DNA of 14,468 nucleotides from an uncultured Butyricicoccus sp. (lineage in GTDB: Bacteria > Bacillota > Clostridia > Oscillospirales > Butyricicoccaceae): positions 1 to 14,468 of the forward strand of contig URFQ01000063.1 of NCBI GenBank assembly GCA_900547195.1, in the 5' to 3' direction. The notes beneath the pieces are model-generated. The model made no database searches. It was not told the origin of the DNA and saw only the letters and a program-made list of their open reading frames with translations. Below are positions 7,604 through 14,347 of this stretch, in pieces. Numbering within the stretch: position 1 is the stretch's first letter; each line of letters begins with the position of its first letter. The position numbers were made by a program, and so were the translations under genes.

Positions 7604-8893
7604 ATGTTAGCTGTATTTTTGATCGCCCTGTTCGGCCTGGTTATTATTGGCGTCCCCATTGCGTTTTCCCTGGTCGGCACCGGCTTTTTCATGATGCTCA
7701 CGCAGGCTATGAGCCGCCCCTCTGCATGGTCTGTATTTGCGCTGGCGCAAAAGTTTGTCAACGGCACCGACAGCGTGCCCCTGCTGGCAATCCCCTTCTT
7801 CATGATCGCGGGTGAAATCATGACACGCGGCGGCATTTCCCGCCGGATCGTCGATTTCGCCTACTCGGTGCTGGGCCGTTTCAAGGGAGGCCTGGGGTAT
7901 GTAGGCATCCTGGCGTCCATGATTTTCGCGGGTGTGTCCGGCTCTGCGGTGGCCGATACGACCGCGGTCGGCTCCATGATGCTGCCGATCATGGAGGGCG
8001 CCGGCTATGATAAGGGCAAGGCCACCGGCATTATCTGCTCCGCGGGCTGCATCGGCCCCATTATTCCGCCCTCCACGCAGATGATCTTCTACGGCGTCTG
8101 CGCCGAGGTCTCCGTCTCCGCGTTGTTCCTGGGTGGCATTGTCCCCGGTATCCTGATCGGCATCGGCCTGATGATCGCGTGGTTTTTCCATGTCCGCAAG
8201 CGTAACTATCCGATTGGACCCAAGACCAGCCTGTCCGGCATCTGCAAGGCCACCAAAGAAGCGTTCCTGGCCATCTGCCTGCCACTGTTCATCATCCTCT
8301 GCATTGTTACCGGCGTCGCCACCGCTACCGAGACCGCCGCGCTGGCCGTCCTGTATGCGCTGCTCGTCTCCGGCCTTGTGTATCGTGAGTTCAAGCTCAG
8401 GGAATGGCCCGAGCTGATGGTGAACGCCATGAAGTCCACCGCAATCATGATGTTCGTCGTCGGCGCCGCCCAGGTCGCCGCCTATATGGTCACGACCTGC
8501 GCAATCCCGCAGCTGTTGGCGAAAGCCATTCTGGCCATCACCAACAGCCCCGTGGCGTTTATGCTGCTGGTGAACCTGCTGCTGATCCTGGTCGGCTGCG
8601 TCATGGACTCGGGCCCCGCCATCATGATCCTGACCCCGATCCTCCTGCCTATCGCCAAGAGCTTCGGCCTGGATCCTGTATACTTCGGCGTCGTTATGGT
8701 GGCGAACCTCTGCATCGGCCTGGCGACGCCTCCGGTAGGCAACGTGCTGTACTGCGGCGTTTCCCTGGCCAAGATCAAGCTGATGGACCTGATCAAGGCA
8801 AGCCTGCCCTTCATCGGCGTGATGTACCTGGTGCTGATCATTATCACCATGTTCCCCGAGCTGATCCTGTTCGTGCCCAACGTTCTGGGCTGA
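7604..8893 (+). CDS. TRAP transporter large permease (DctM-type)
   Basis: This 429-residue protein forms the transport channel of the TRAP importer, with about 11-13 hydrophobic segments. Two family motifs are plain: SGSAVADTTAVGSMMLPIM at 112-130 and GCIGPIIPPSTQMIFYG at 148-164. Near the C-end, LATPPVGNVLY is the second internal copy of the binding-loop pattern. AAGGAGG at 7587-7593 lies inside the end of the small permease gene, 10 nt before this ATG, so the pair is tightly coupled. The length is normal for the family. Confidence 0.95.
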   Translation: MLAVFLIALFGLVIIGVPIAFSLVGTGFFMMLTQAMSRPSAWSVFALAQKFVNGTDSVPLLAIPFFMIAGEIMTRGGISRRIVDFAYSVLGRFKGGLGYVGILASMIFAGVSGSAVADTTAVGSMMLPIMEGAGYDKGKATGIICSAGCIGPIIPPSTQMIFYGVCAEVSVSALFLGGIVPGILIGIGLMIAWFFHVRKRNYPIGPKTSLSGICKATKEAFLAICLPLFIILCIVTGVATATETAALAVLYALLVSGLVYREFKLREWPELMVNAMKSTAIMMFVVGAAQVAAYMVTTCAIPQLLAKAILAITNSPVAFMLLVNLLLILVGCVMDSGPAIMILTPILLPIAKSFGLDPVYFGVVMVANLCIGLATPPVGNVLYCGVSLAKIKLMDLIKASLPFIGVMYLVLIIITMFPELILFVPNVLG

Positions 8894-8913
8894 TATTTCC
8901 CTTTTGGAATGCG

Positions 8914-8926
8914 CGGGCACTTCCCG
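8914..8926 (+). other. Small hairpin in the gap before the binding protein gene
   Basis: CGGG (8914-8917) and CCCG (8923-8926) pair around CACTT in the 68-nt gap between the large permease and the binding protein. There is no T tract, so it is not a terminator. It could be an mRNA processing or stabilising element that raises binding protein levels, but a four-pair stem is weak evidence. Confidence 0.2.
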
Positions 8927-8961
8927 TTCATTTAAATATTTCTGTTTAGGAGGAAACACCC

Positions 8962-10071
8962 ATGAAAAAGAAGGTTCTTACGATGCTGCTGGCCACGACC
9001 ATGGCAGCTTCCCTGGCCGGCTGCGGCCTGGCTGCAACCGGGCCCGCCAGTTCCGGTTCCAGTGCCGCCGGTTCCGTCTCAGGCTCTGGTTCTGAGGGCG
9101 GTAAGGTCGGCGCCTACGGCTCCTCTGCCGAGACCCAGGGCAAAACCAATCCCATCGTTGTGAAGGTTTCCAACGGCGCGGGGGAGACATCTCCCGGCGT
9201 CAAGGCGCAGCTGTCCGTGTTCGCCCCCATGGTTGAGAACAATTCCAATGGCAACATCGGCGTTGAGGTTTATTCCGGCGCCCAGCTGGGCGACGATACC
9301 ACCGCTACCGAGATGGTCGTCGCCGGTCAGCTGGAGATCAACAACACCTCCACCGCGCCCTTGGTCGGCTATGTGCCTGAGCTGGGCATTTTTGACATCC
9401 CCTTCCTGTTCGAGGATGAGGAAGAGGCTGACCGTGTCCTGGCCTCCGAGGTCGGCGACTATCTGAACGCCAAGCTGGCCGACAAGGGCATTATTAACCT
9501 TGCGTGGAACGAGAACGGCTTCCGCGAGCTGACCAACAGCAAACACGCTGTCGCGTCCGCCGCCGATGTCGCCGGCCTGAAAATCCGTACCATGGAGAAC
9601 AAGTTCCATCAGGAGCTGTGGAACAGCCTGGGCGCCGCTGCCACTCCGATGTCCTCTTCCGAGCTGTACACCGCGCTGGAGCAGGGCACTGTTGACGGCG
9701 AGGAGAACCCCATCGCGAACTTCTACAGCTATCAGTTCCAGGAAGTCCAGGATTACATCACCATGACCAACCATATCTACAGCCCCTTCCTGTTCGATAT
9801 GTCCAAGAAGATATGGGATACCTATGACGCTGACACCCAGAACATCCTGAGCGAGGCTGCGCAGGCTTTCGGCGAGGAGGAAAAGGCCATCAACCGCAAG
9901 GCGGCTGCCGAAAACCTGCAGTCCTGCATCGACGATTACGGCATTGAGGTCACCTATCTGACCGACGAAGCGAAGGCCGAGTTTGTGGCGAAGACCGCCC
10001 ACATCCGGGACATGATCGCGCAGGAAACGGGTTCTGAGATTATGAGTCTTCTGGACGCTGCGGAGGGCTGA
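8962..10071 (+). CDS. TRAP transporter substrate-binding lipoprotein (DctP-type)
   Basis: This 369-residue protein binds the substrate outside the membrane and delivers it to the permease pair. A lysine-rich start, a hydrophobic stretch and a lipobox LAGC with the acylated cysteine at 21 mark it as a lipoprotein. Residues 22-60 are a serine, glycine and alanine-rich tether. The DctP fold follows: GFRELTNSKHAV at 187-198, LKIRTMENKFH at 206-216, and TVDGEENP at 243-250. R209 is the conserved arginine that holds the ligand's carboxylate in this family, so the ligand is almost certainly an acid. AGGAGG at 8948-8953 gives a spacing of 8 nt. It is placed last of the three transporter genes, with a strong hairpin after it. 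Confidence 0.95.
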   Translation: MKKKVLTMLLATTMAASLAGCGLAATGPASSGSSAAGSVSGSGSEGGKVGAYGSSAETQGKTNPIVVKVSNGAGETSPGVKAQLSVFAPMVENNSNGNIGVEVYSGAQLGDDTTATEMVVAGQLEINNTSTAPLVGYVPELGIFDIPFLFEDEEEADRVLASEVGDYLNAKLADKGIINLAWNENGFRELTNSKHAVASAADVAGLKIRTMENKFHQELWNSLGAAATPMSSSELYTALEQGTVDGEENPIANFYSYQFQEVQDYITMTNHIYSPFLFDMSKKIWDTYDADTQNILSEAAQAFGEEEKAINRKAAAENLQSCIDDYGIEVTYLTDEAKAEFVAKTAHIRDMIAQETGSEIMSLLDAAEG

Positions 10072-10107
10072 TTTCCGGCGCTGCAATTCAGGAAGTCCAT
10101 AACGGCC

Positions 10108-10137
10108 GGGCTGGCCCGGCGGATGACGGGCCAGCCC
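10108..10137 (+). other. Strong GC hairpin after the binding protein gene, without a T tract
   Basis: GGGCTGGCCCG (10108-10118) and CGGGCCAGCCC (10127-10137) form a perfect 11-bp stem around an 8-nt loop. It is followed by CCC and GGAAAAACG, not by T residues, so simple intrinsic termination is unlikely. A hairpin of this kind between a binding protein gene and later genes often protects the upstream mRNA from 3' degradation and lowers downstream expression; that role is inferred here. Confidence 0.6.
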
Positions 10138-10170
10138 CCCGGAAAAACGATTGGCTAAGGAGGCATTCCC

Positions 10171-10641
10171 ATGGAGCAGAAAGTCCATATGCGGGAAGCG
10201 GAGGATTTGTATACATACAGCTGCGCCCACAATTTTGGCAAGGGGATCAGCCGTTCTTGGGGCATCCAAAGCTTTCGCCTGGTGGAAAAGGCTCTGGAAG
10301 CGGAGGAATCCGCTTATCTGGCCTTTATCGGCTTGCACCGGTTCCACAGCATGTCTGCTCACCAGCGGAATTTTGCGTATGCATTTACGAACAAGCGCAT
10401 TATCATGGCACAGATGCGGCCGTTCTGGCGCACCCGCATGGAGAGCGTGCCTCTTAACGCCATTTTGAATCTCTCTTTTGACAATGGCGCGTCGATCGGT
10501 GTGCTCAAGATCATGATGGCCGACGACGCAATCTGCGTCGGCATGGCGCAGGAAAGCGCCGTCGCCCTGAGCAAGAAGCTCACGGAACTGCTGCCCCTGA
10601 TTCAGGGGTACGCAAAGCGGCTGTCCCCGGCGGAGGATTGA
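10171..10641 (+). CDS. Small bacterial PH-domain protein (bPH_3/YokE-like)
   Basis: This 156-residue protein has no signal peptide or membrane helix and should be cytoplasmic. Residues about 42-142 follow the YokE-like bacterial PH pattern: an AFIGLHRF strand, then YAFTNKRIIMAQMRPFWRTR (70-89), SVPLNAILNLSF (92-103), IGVLKIMM, and a C-terminal helix ALSKKLTELL. The T-N-K-R-I-I element is the best mark of the family. AAGGAGG at 10157-10163 gives a clear start. It lies between the transporter and the second dehydratase, in the same direction. The function is unknown; bacterial PH domains are often protein-binding or assembly modules. It is not an evident part of sugar-acid metabolism. Confidence 0.75.
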   Translation: MEQKVHMREAEDLYTYSCAHNFGKGISRSWGIQSFRLVEKALEAEESAYLAFIGLHRFHSMSAHQRNFAYAFTNKRIIMAQMRPFWRTRMESVPLNAILNLSFDNGASIGVLKIMMADDAICVGMAQESAVALSKKLTELLPLIQGYAKRLSPAED

Positions 10642-10758
10642 TCTTTCAACCCTGCCCGCGAGCGCCTGCGGAATTTCCGGCATGGATCGGAACAGGTTTG
10701 GAAAAATCCCCGGGAATGGCTCCGGCTTTGAAATTGAGATAGCATAAGGAGAATACTT

Positions 10759-12444
10759 ATGGAACGCAGCAAAAAGTTTTTGACTGGCCTCAGCAATCAG
10801 TACTATCGCGCGACTTACAAGTCCATGGGCTTTACCTCGGATGACCTGACCCGGCCTGTCATCGGCATCGCCAACTCCTGGAGCGAATCCGACCCCGGCC
10901 ACTTCAACCTGCGTCAGGTGGCGCAGCGCGTCCGCGACGGCGTCTACCGCGCCGGCGGGACCCCTGTGGAATTCGGCGTCATCGGCGGCTGCGACGGCAT
11001 GGCAAACGGCCATGTCGGCATGCACTATATTCTGCCGCATCGGGAAATTATCGCCAACTCCGTGGAAACCATGGCGCAGATCAATCAGTTTGACGCGCTG
11101 GTTCTGCTGGGCTCCTGCGATAAGATCGTCCCTGGTATGCTGATGGCGGCTGCCCGCCTGGATATTCCCTGCATCATGCTGCCCGGCGGCCCCATGGAGG
11201 GCGGCAAGGTGTTTGACGGCCGCGAATCCGACCAGACGTCCAGCACCGAAGCCTACGGCATGCTCTCCGCCGGCAAAATTACGGAAGAGGAGTATGTCTC
11301 TCTGGAGGATACCGCCTGCCCCGGCTGCGGCTCCTGCTCTTATCTGGGCACCGCCAACACCATGTGCGCCCTGGCCGAGGCGATGGGCATGACCCTTCCC
11401 GACGCCAGCCTGGCGCCGGCAACTTCCGCGCGCCGTCTTGCTTTGGCCGAGGAGACCGGCATCAAGATCATGGAGCTGGTCGAAAAGGAGATTACCTCCC
11501 GAAAGATCATCACGAACGGCAGCATCCGCAACGCGATCAAGGCCTGCATGGCTATGAGCGGCTCCACCAACGCCGTCATGCATCTAATTGCCATTGCCCA
11601 CGAGGCGGAGCTGGACATCGACGTCCTGGCTGAGTTTGACGCGCTGTCCCGGATCACTCCGCAGATCGCCAGGATGAACCCCGCCTGCAACTTCAACGTC
11701 ATCGACTTCTTCAAGGACGGCGGCGTGATGCGCATGATGCAGAACATGACCGGCGAACAGCTGGATTACAATCAGATGACGGTCACCGCGCACACCATCG
11801 GCGAGAACATCGCCGCGCACAGATACCTGTATCCCAACACCGGCCGCACCATCCGCACCCTGGACAATCCCTTCGGCTTTACCGGCGGCGTGGCCGTTCT
11901 GCGCGGCAATCTGGCTCCCGGCACCGGCATCACAAAACCGGGCGCGTTTGACAAGAGCCTGCATCACTTCGAGGGCGAGGCCATCTGCTTCGACTCCGAG
12001 GAGGAGGCCGAGGAGGCGATTCTGGCCGGCAGGGTTCACGACGGCCATGTCGTGGTCATTCGTTACGAGGGTCCCAAGGGCGGCCCCGGCATGCGGGAGA
12101 TGTATAAGGCGATGAAATACCTGTACGGCCGCGGCCTGTCCAGCTCCACCGCCCTGATCACCGACGGCCGCTTCTCCGGCACCAACAACGGCTGCTTTGT
12201 CGGCCACATTTCTCCCGAGGCTTCCGAGGGCGGCACCATTGCCCTGGTGCGTGACGGCGACCGGATCGTTATCGACGTGGAAGAACGCTCCCTGAACGTC
12301 CTGGTCAGCGATGAAGAGATGGCCGCCCGCAGAGCCCGGTGGAAGGCGCCCGCCCCCAAATTTACCCGCGGCTGGCTGAGCCTGTACTGTAAGCTGGCAG
12401 GTTCCGGCGCTGAGGGCGCTGTCATGGACATGAAGAACCTGTAA
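10759..12444 (+). CDS. IlvD/Edd-family dehydratase, probably acting on a sugar acid
   Basis: This 561-residue iron-sulfur enzyme removes water from a 2,3-dihydroxy acid. The family frame is complete: SWSESDPGH at 40-48, CDGMANGHVGMHY at 78-90, GSCDKIVPGMLMA at 118-130, ACPGCGSCS at 186-194, and TDGRFSGTNNG near the end. C120 and C193 match two iron-sulfur ligands, and D79, D121 and K122 match the magnesium site. The third cysteine of [2Fe-2S] members is replaced by PGH at 46-48, as in E. coli IlvD, which suggests an oxygen-sensitive [4Fe-4S] cluster and fits an anaerobe. Sequence alone could mean dihydroxy-acid dehydratase of branched-chain amino acid synthesis, but the aldolase and kinase next to it argue for gluconate, xylonate or a similar acid. 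AAGGAG at 10746-10751 marks the start. Confidence 0.85.
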   Translation: MERSKKFLTGLSNQYYRATYKSMGFTSDDLTRPVIGIANSWSESDPGHFNLRQVAQRVRDGVYRAGGTPVEFGVIGGCDGMANGHVGMHYILPHREIIANSVETMAQINQFDALVLLGSCDKIVPGMLMAAARLDIPCIMLPGGPMEGGKVFDGRESDQTSSTEAYGMLSAGKITEEEYVSLEDTACPGCGSCSYLGTANTMCALAEAMGMTLPDASLAPATSARRLALAEETGIKIMELVEKEITSRKIITNGSIRNAIKACMAMSGSTNAVMHLIAIAHEAELDIDVLAEFDALSRITPQIARMNPACNFNVIDFFKDGGVMRMMQNMTGEQLDYNQMTVTAHTIGENIAAHRYLYPNTGRTIRTLDNPFGFTGGVAVLRGNLAPGTGITKPGAFDKSLHHFEGEAICFDSEEEAEEAILAGRVHDGHVVVIRYEGPKGGPGMREMYKAMKYLYGRGLSSSTALITDGRFSGTNNGCFVGHISPEASEGGTIALVRDGDRIVIDVEERSLNVLVSDEEMAARRARWKAPAPKFTRGWLSLYCKLAGSGAEGAVMDMKNL

Positions 12445-12525
12445 GCGGCAGCCTGGAGCGCCGGTTCTCAGGAGGCGCTGCGGCGGGAATAGTGCGCAGC
12501 CGGGAAAATGTATTTTGAGAATTAT

Positions 12526-12542
12526 TTTCACAATGTGTGAAA
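12526..12542. promoter_or_regulatory. 17-bp palindrome just before the aldolase gene
   Basis: TTTCACA-ATG-TGTGAAA is a perfect 7-bp inverted repeat around three bases, in a short AT-rich patch 13 nt before the aldolase start and 2 nt before its GGGAGG site (12545-12550). As DNA it could be an operator; as RNA it could fold next to the ribosome binding site and tune translation. The half-sites are in the opposite order to a CRP site (TGTGA-N6-TCACA), so CRP is not implied. No clear promoter was found with it. Confidence 0.4.
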
Positions 12543-12555
12543 GCGGGAGGTTATC

Positions 12556-13212
12556 ATGACGATTGCAGAGATCAAGGAACAGATTGACAGGGAGAAAGTG
12601 ATTGCCATTGTCCGGGGCGTCAGCAGGGAAAAGTGCCTGAAGGTTGCGGACGCCCTGTACGAGGGTGGCGTCCGTCTGATGGAAGTACCCTTTAACCCGA
12701 AAGCTCCCTCTTCCGACGAGGAGACGGCCGATTGCATTGCCGCTATCGTCGGGAAATACCCGGGCAGGATGCTGGTCGGCGCCGGTACGGTCCTGACTGT
12801 GAAGCAGGTCGAGCTGACCGCTCAGGCCGGAGGCAGCTATACCATCGCGCCCAACACCAATGCGGACGTGATCCGCCGTACCGTTGAATTGGGCATGGTG
12901 GCAATGCCGGGCGCGATGACGCCCACAGAGATTGAGTACGCGCACGAGTGCGGCGCAGAGTACGTGAAGCTGTTTCCTGCCGCGAACCTGGGCACGGATT
13001 ACGTGAAGGCGATCCGTGCGCCGCTGAGCCACATTAAGCTGCTCGCCGTGGGCGGCGTCAGCGAGAAGAACTTCGCGGATTTCCTGAAAGCCGGCATGTG
13101 CGGCGCGGGTGTCGGCGGCAATCTGGCAAACAGGGAATGGATTGAGGCCGGCGAATTCGGGAAGATCACCGGCGTGGCGCGCCAGCTGGTGGAAATTGCG
13201 CACAATGCATGA
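12556..13212 (+). CDS. eda: 2-keto-3-deoxy-6-phosphogluconate/galactonate aldolase
   Basis: This 218-residue cytoplasmic class I aldolase splits the phosphorylated keto-deoxy acid into pyruvate and glyceraldehyde-3-phosphate. The Schiff-base lysine is K138 in EYVKLFPA, E43 in LMEVPFN is the general acid/base, and GAGTVL (75-80) and AVGGVS near 163-168 bind phosphate or shape the barrel. The loop reads IAPNTNADVIRR with a following GM-x-x-x-PG (97-119), which looks more like E. coli DgoA (TPN, VIRR, GM) than Eda (SPGLT). That favours the galactonate-derived substrate or broad use. The length is usual. GGGAGG lies 5 nt before the ATG. The kinase starts 44 nt downstream. Confidence 0.92.
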   Translation: MTIAEIKEQIDREKVIAIVRGVSREKCLKVADALYEGGVRLMEVPFNPKAPSSDEETADCIAAIVGKYPGRMLVGAGTVLTVKQVELTAQAGGSYTIAPNTNADVIRRTVELGMVAMPGAMTPTEIEYAHECGAEYVKLFPAANLGTDYVKAIRAPLSHIKLLAVGGVSEKNFADFLKAGMCGAGVGGNLANREWIEAGEFGKITGVARQLVEIAHNA

Positions 13213-13256
13213 CACAAGACCGTTTCCCGTTAAAAAATGAAAAGGAGGGCGTTCCC

Positions 13257-14276
13257 ATGAAAATTGTTACTTTTGGCGAGATCATGATGCGCTTGAACCC
13301 CAAAGGATACCTGCGCTTCGTCCAGTCGGAGGAATTTGAGGCCACCTATGCCGGAGGCGAGGCCAACGTGGCGGTGTCTCTGGCCAACTACGGGGTCGAT
13401 GCCGCGTTTGTGTCCAAGGTTCCCGCCCACGAGATCGGCCAGTGCGCGGTGAACGAACTTCGCCGCTATGGCGTTGACACCAGCATGATGGTGCGCGGCG
13501 GCGACCGCCTTGGTATTTATTTTGTGGAGAAGGGCGCGTCCCAGCGTCCCTCCAAGGTGATTTATGACCGTGCAAACTCCGCGATTGCGCTGGCGCAGCC
13601 CTCTGATTTCGACTGGGGGCGCATTTTCCAGGGCGCCGATTGGTTCCATTTTACCGGCATCACGCCTGCGCTGGGAGGCAATCTGCCTGCGATCTGCCTC
13701 GAAGCCTGCAAAACCGCCAGAGAGATGGGCGTCACCGTCAGCTGCGACCTGAACTTTCGCAAAAAGCTCTGGAGCCGGGAGCAGGCCGGCGAAACCATGG
13801 GCAGGCTGATGCCCTATGTGGATGTCTGCATTGCCAACGAAGAGGATGCCAAGGACGTGTTCGGCATTGCTGCCGCCGATACGGATCTGAACGCCGGGAA
13901 AATCAGCCATGAGGGTTATGTCAGCGTGGCCTGCCAGCTGGCCGGGCGCTTTGGCCTGAAAAAAGTCGCCATCACTCTGCGCGGCAGCATTTCGGCCTCT
14001 GTCAACGACTGGGCCGGCATGCTGTACAGCGACGGCAAAGCCGTGTTCTCCCCCACCTATCGCATTGATATCGTGGATCGCGTGGGCGGCGGCGACAGCT
14101 TCGGCGGCGGCCTGATCTATGCGCTGATGAGCGGCTATGAGAGCCAGAAGGCCATCAACTTTGCCATTGCGGCTTCCTGCCTGAAGCACACCATCGAGCA
14201 TGATTTTAATCTGGTTTCCATCTCCGAGGTAGAGAGCCTGGCTGGCGGCAACGCCTCCGGCCGTGTTCAGAGATAA
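13257..14276 (+). CDS. kdgK: 2-keto-3-deoxygluconate kinase (PfkB/ribokinase family)
   Basis: This 339-residue cytoplasmic kinase transfers phosphate from ATP to C6 of 2-keto-3-deoxygluconate, and probably of the galactonate epimer. The N-terminal PfkB signature is YAGGEANVAVSLANYG (31-46), CDLNFRKKLW at 163-172 is the KdgK-type segment, and DRVGGGDSFGGG at 274-285 carries the anion hole and catalytic base D280. GGGD in place of the usual GAGD keeps the essential aspartate. AAAGGAGG at 13241-13248, 8 nt before ATG 13257, fixes the start; an in-frame ATG at 13209 overlaps the aldolase stop but has no site. E. coli uses an unrelated kinase (DgoK) in the galactonate route, so this operon has a different solution to that step. 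Confidence 0.92.
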   Translation: MKIVTFGEIMMRLNPKGYLRFVQSEEFEATYAGGEANVAVSLANYGVDAAFVSKVPAHEIGQCAVNELRRYGVDTSMMVRGGDRLGIYFVEKGASQRPSKVIYDRANSAIALAQPSDFDWGRIFQGADWFHFTGITPALGGNLPAICLEACKTAREMGVTVSCDLNFRKKLWSREQAGETMGRLMPYVDVCIANEEDAKDVFGIAAADTDLNAGKISHEGYVSVACQLAGRFGLKKVAITLRGSISASVNDWAGMLYSDGKAVFSPTYRIDIVDRVGGGDSFGGGLIYALMSGYESQKAINFAIAASCLKHTIEHDFNLVSISEVESLAGGNASGRVQR

Positions 14277-14347
14277 CACATCTTTTGCAGATGGCGGTAA
14301 AAAGCCGTCCGTCGGTACAGATTGAAAAGAAAGGAAGAATCATAGCA
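14277..14347 (+). other. Gap between kinase and pyruvate oxidoreductase genes
   Basis: CATCT (14279-14283) and AGATG (14289-14293) could pair around five bases, but no T tract follows, so there is no convincing terminator. No promoter was found either. AAGGAAG at 14331-14337 is the ribosome binding site of the next gene. Read-through from the kinase gene is therefore possible. Confidence 0.3.

Noticed and set aside
7607..8959. 450-codon minus-strand open frame opposite the large TRAP permease
   Set aside because: It is almost an exact shadow of the permease gene, rich in D, Q, H and A as expected from reverse-complemented hydrophobic codons.
10675..10692. TTCCG and CGGAA hairpin before the IlvD-family gene
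   Set aside because: Five pairs around an 8-nt loop without a T tract; too weak to call.
9079..11583. 834-codon open frame on the minus strand across the binding protein, PH protein and dehydratase genes
   Set aside because: It runs against three well-supported genes and an intergenic hairpin, and its translation shows no family I recognise. GC-rich third positions on the plus strand remove stop codons from this antisense frame.
11584..13215. 543-codon minus-strand open frame opposite the dehydratase and aldolase
   Set aside because: A shadow of two genes with clear active sites; no family resemblance in the antisense reading.
14279..14293. Terminator after the kinase gene
   Set aside because: Five-pair stem without a T tract; it does not meet the pattern of an intrinsic terminator.
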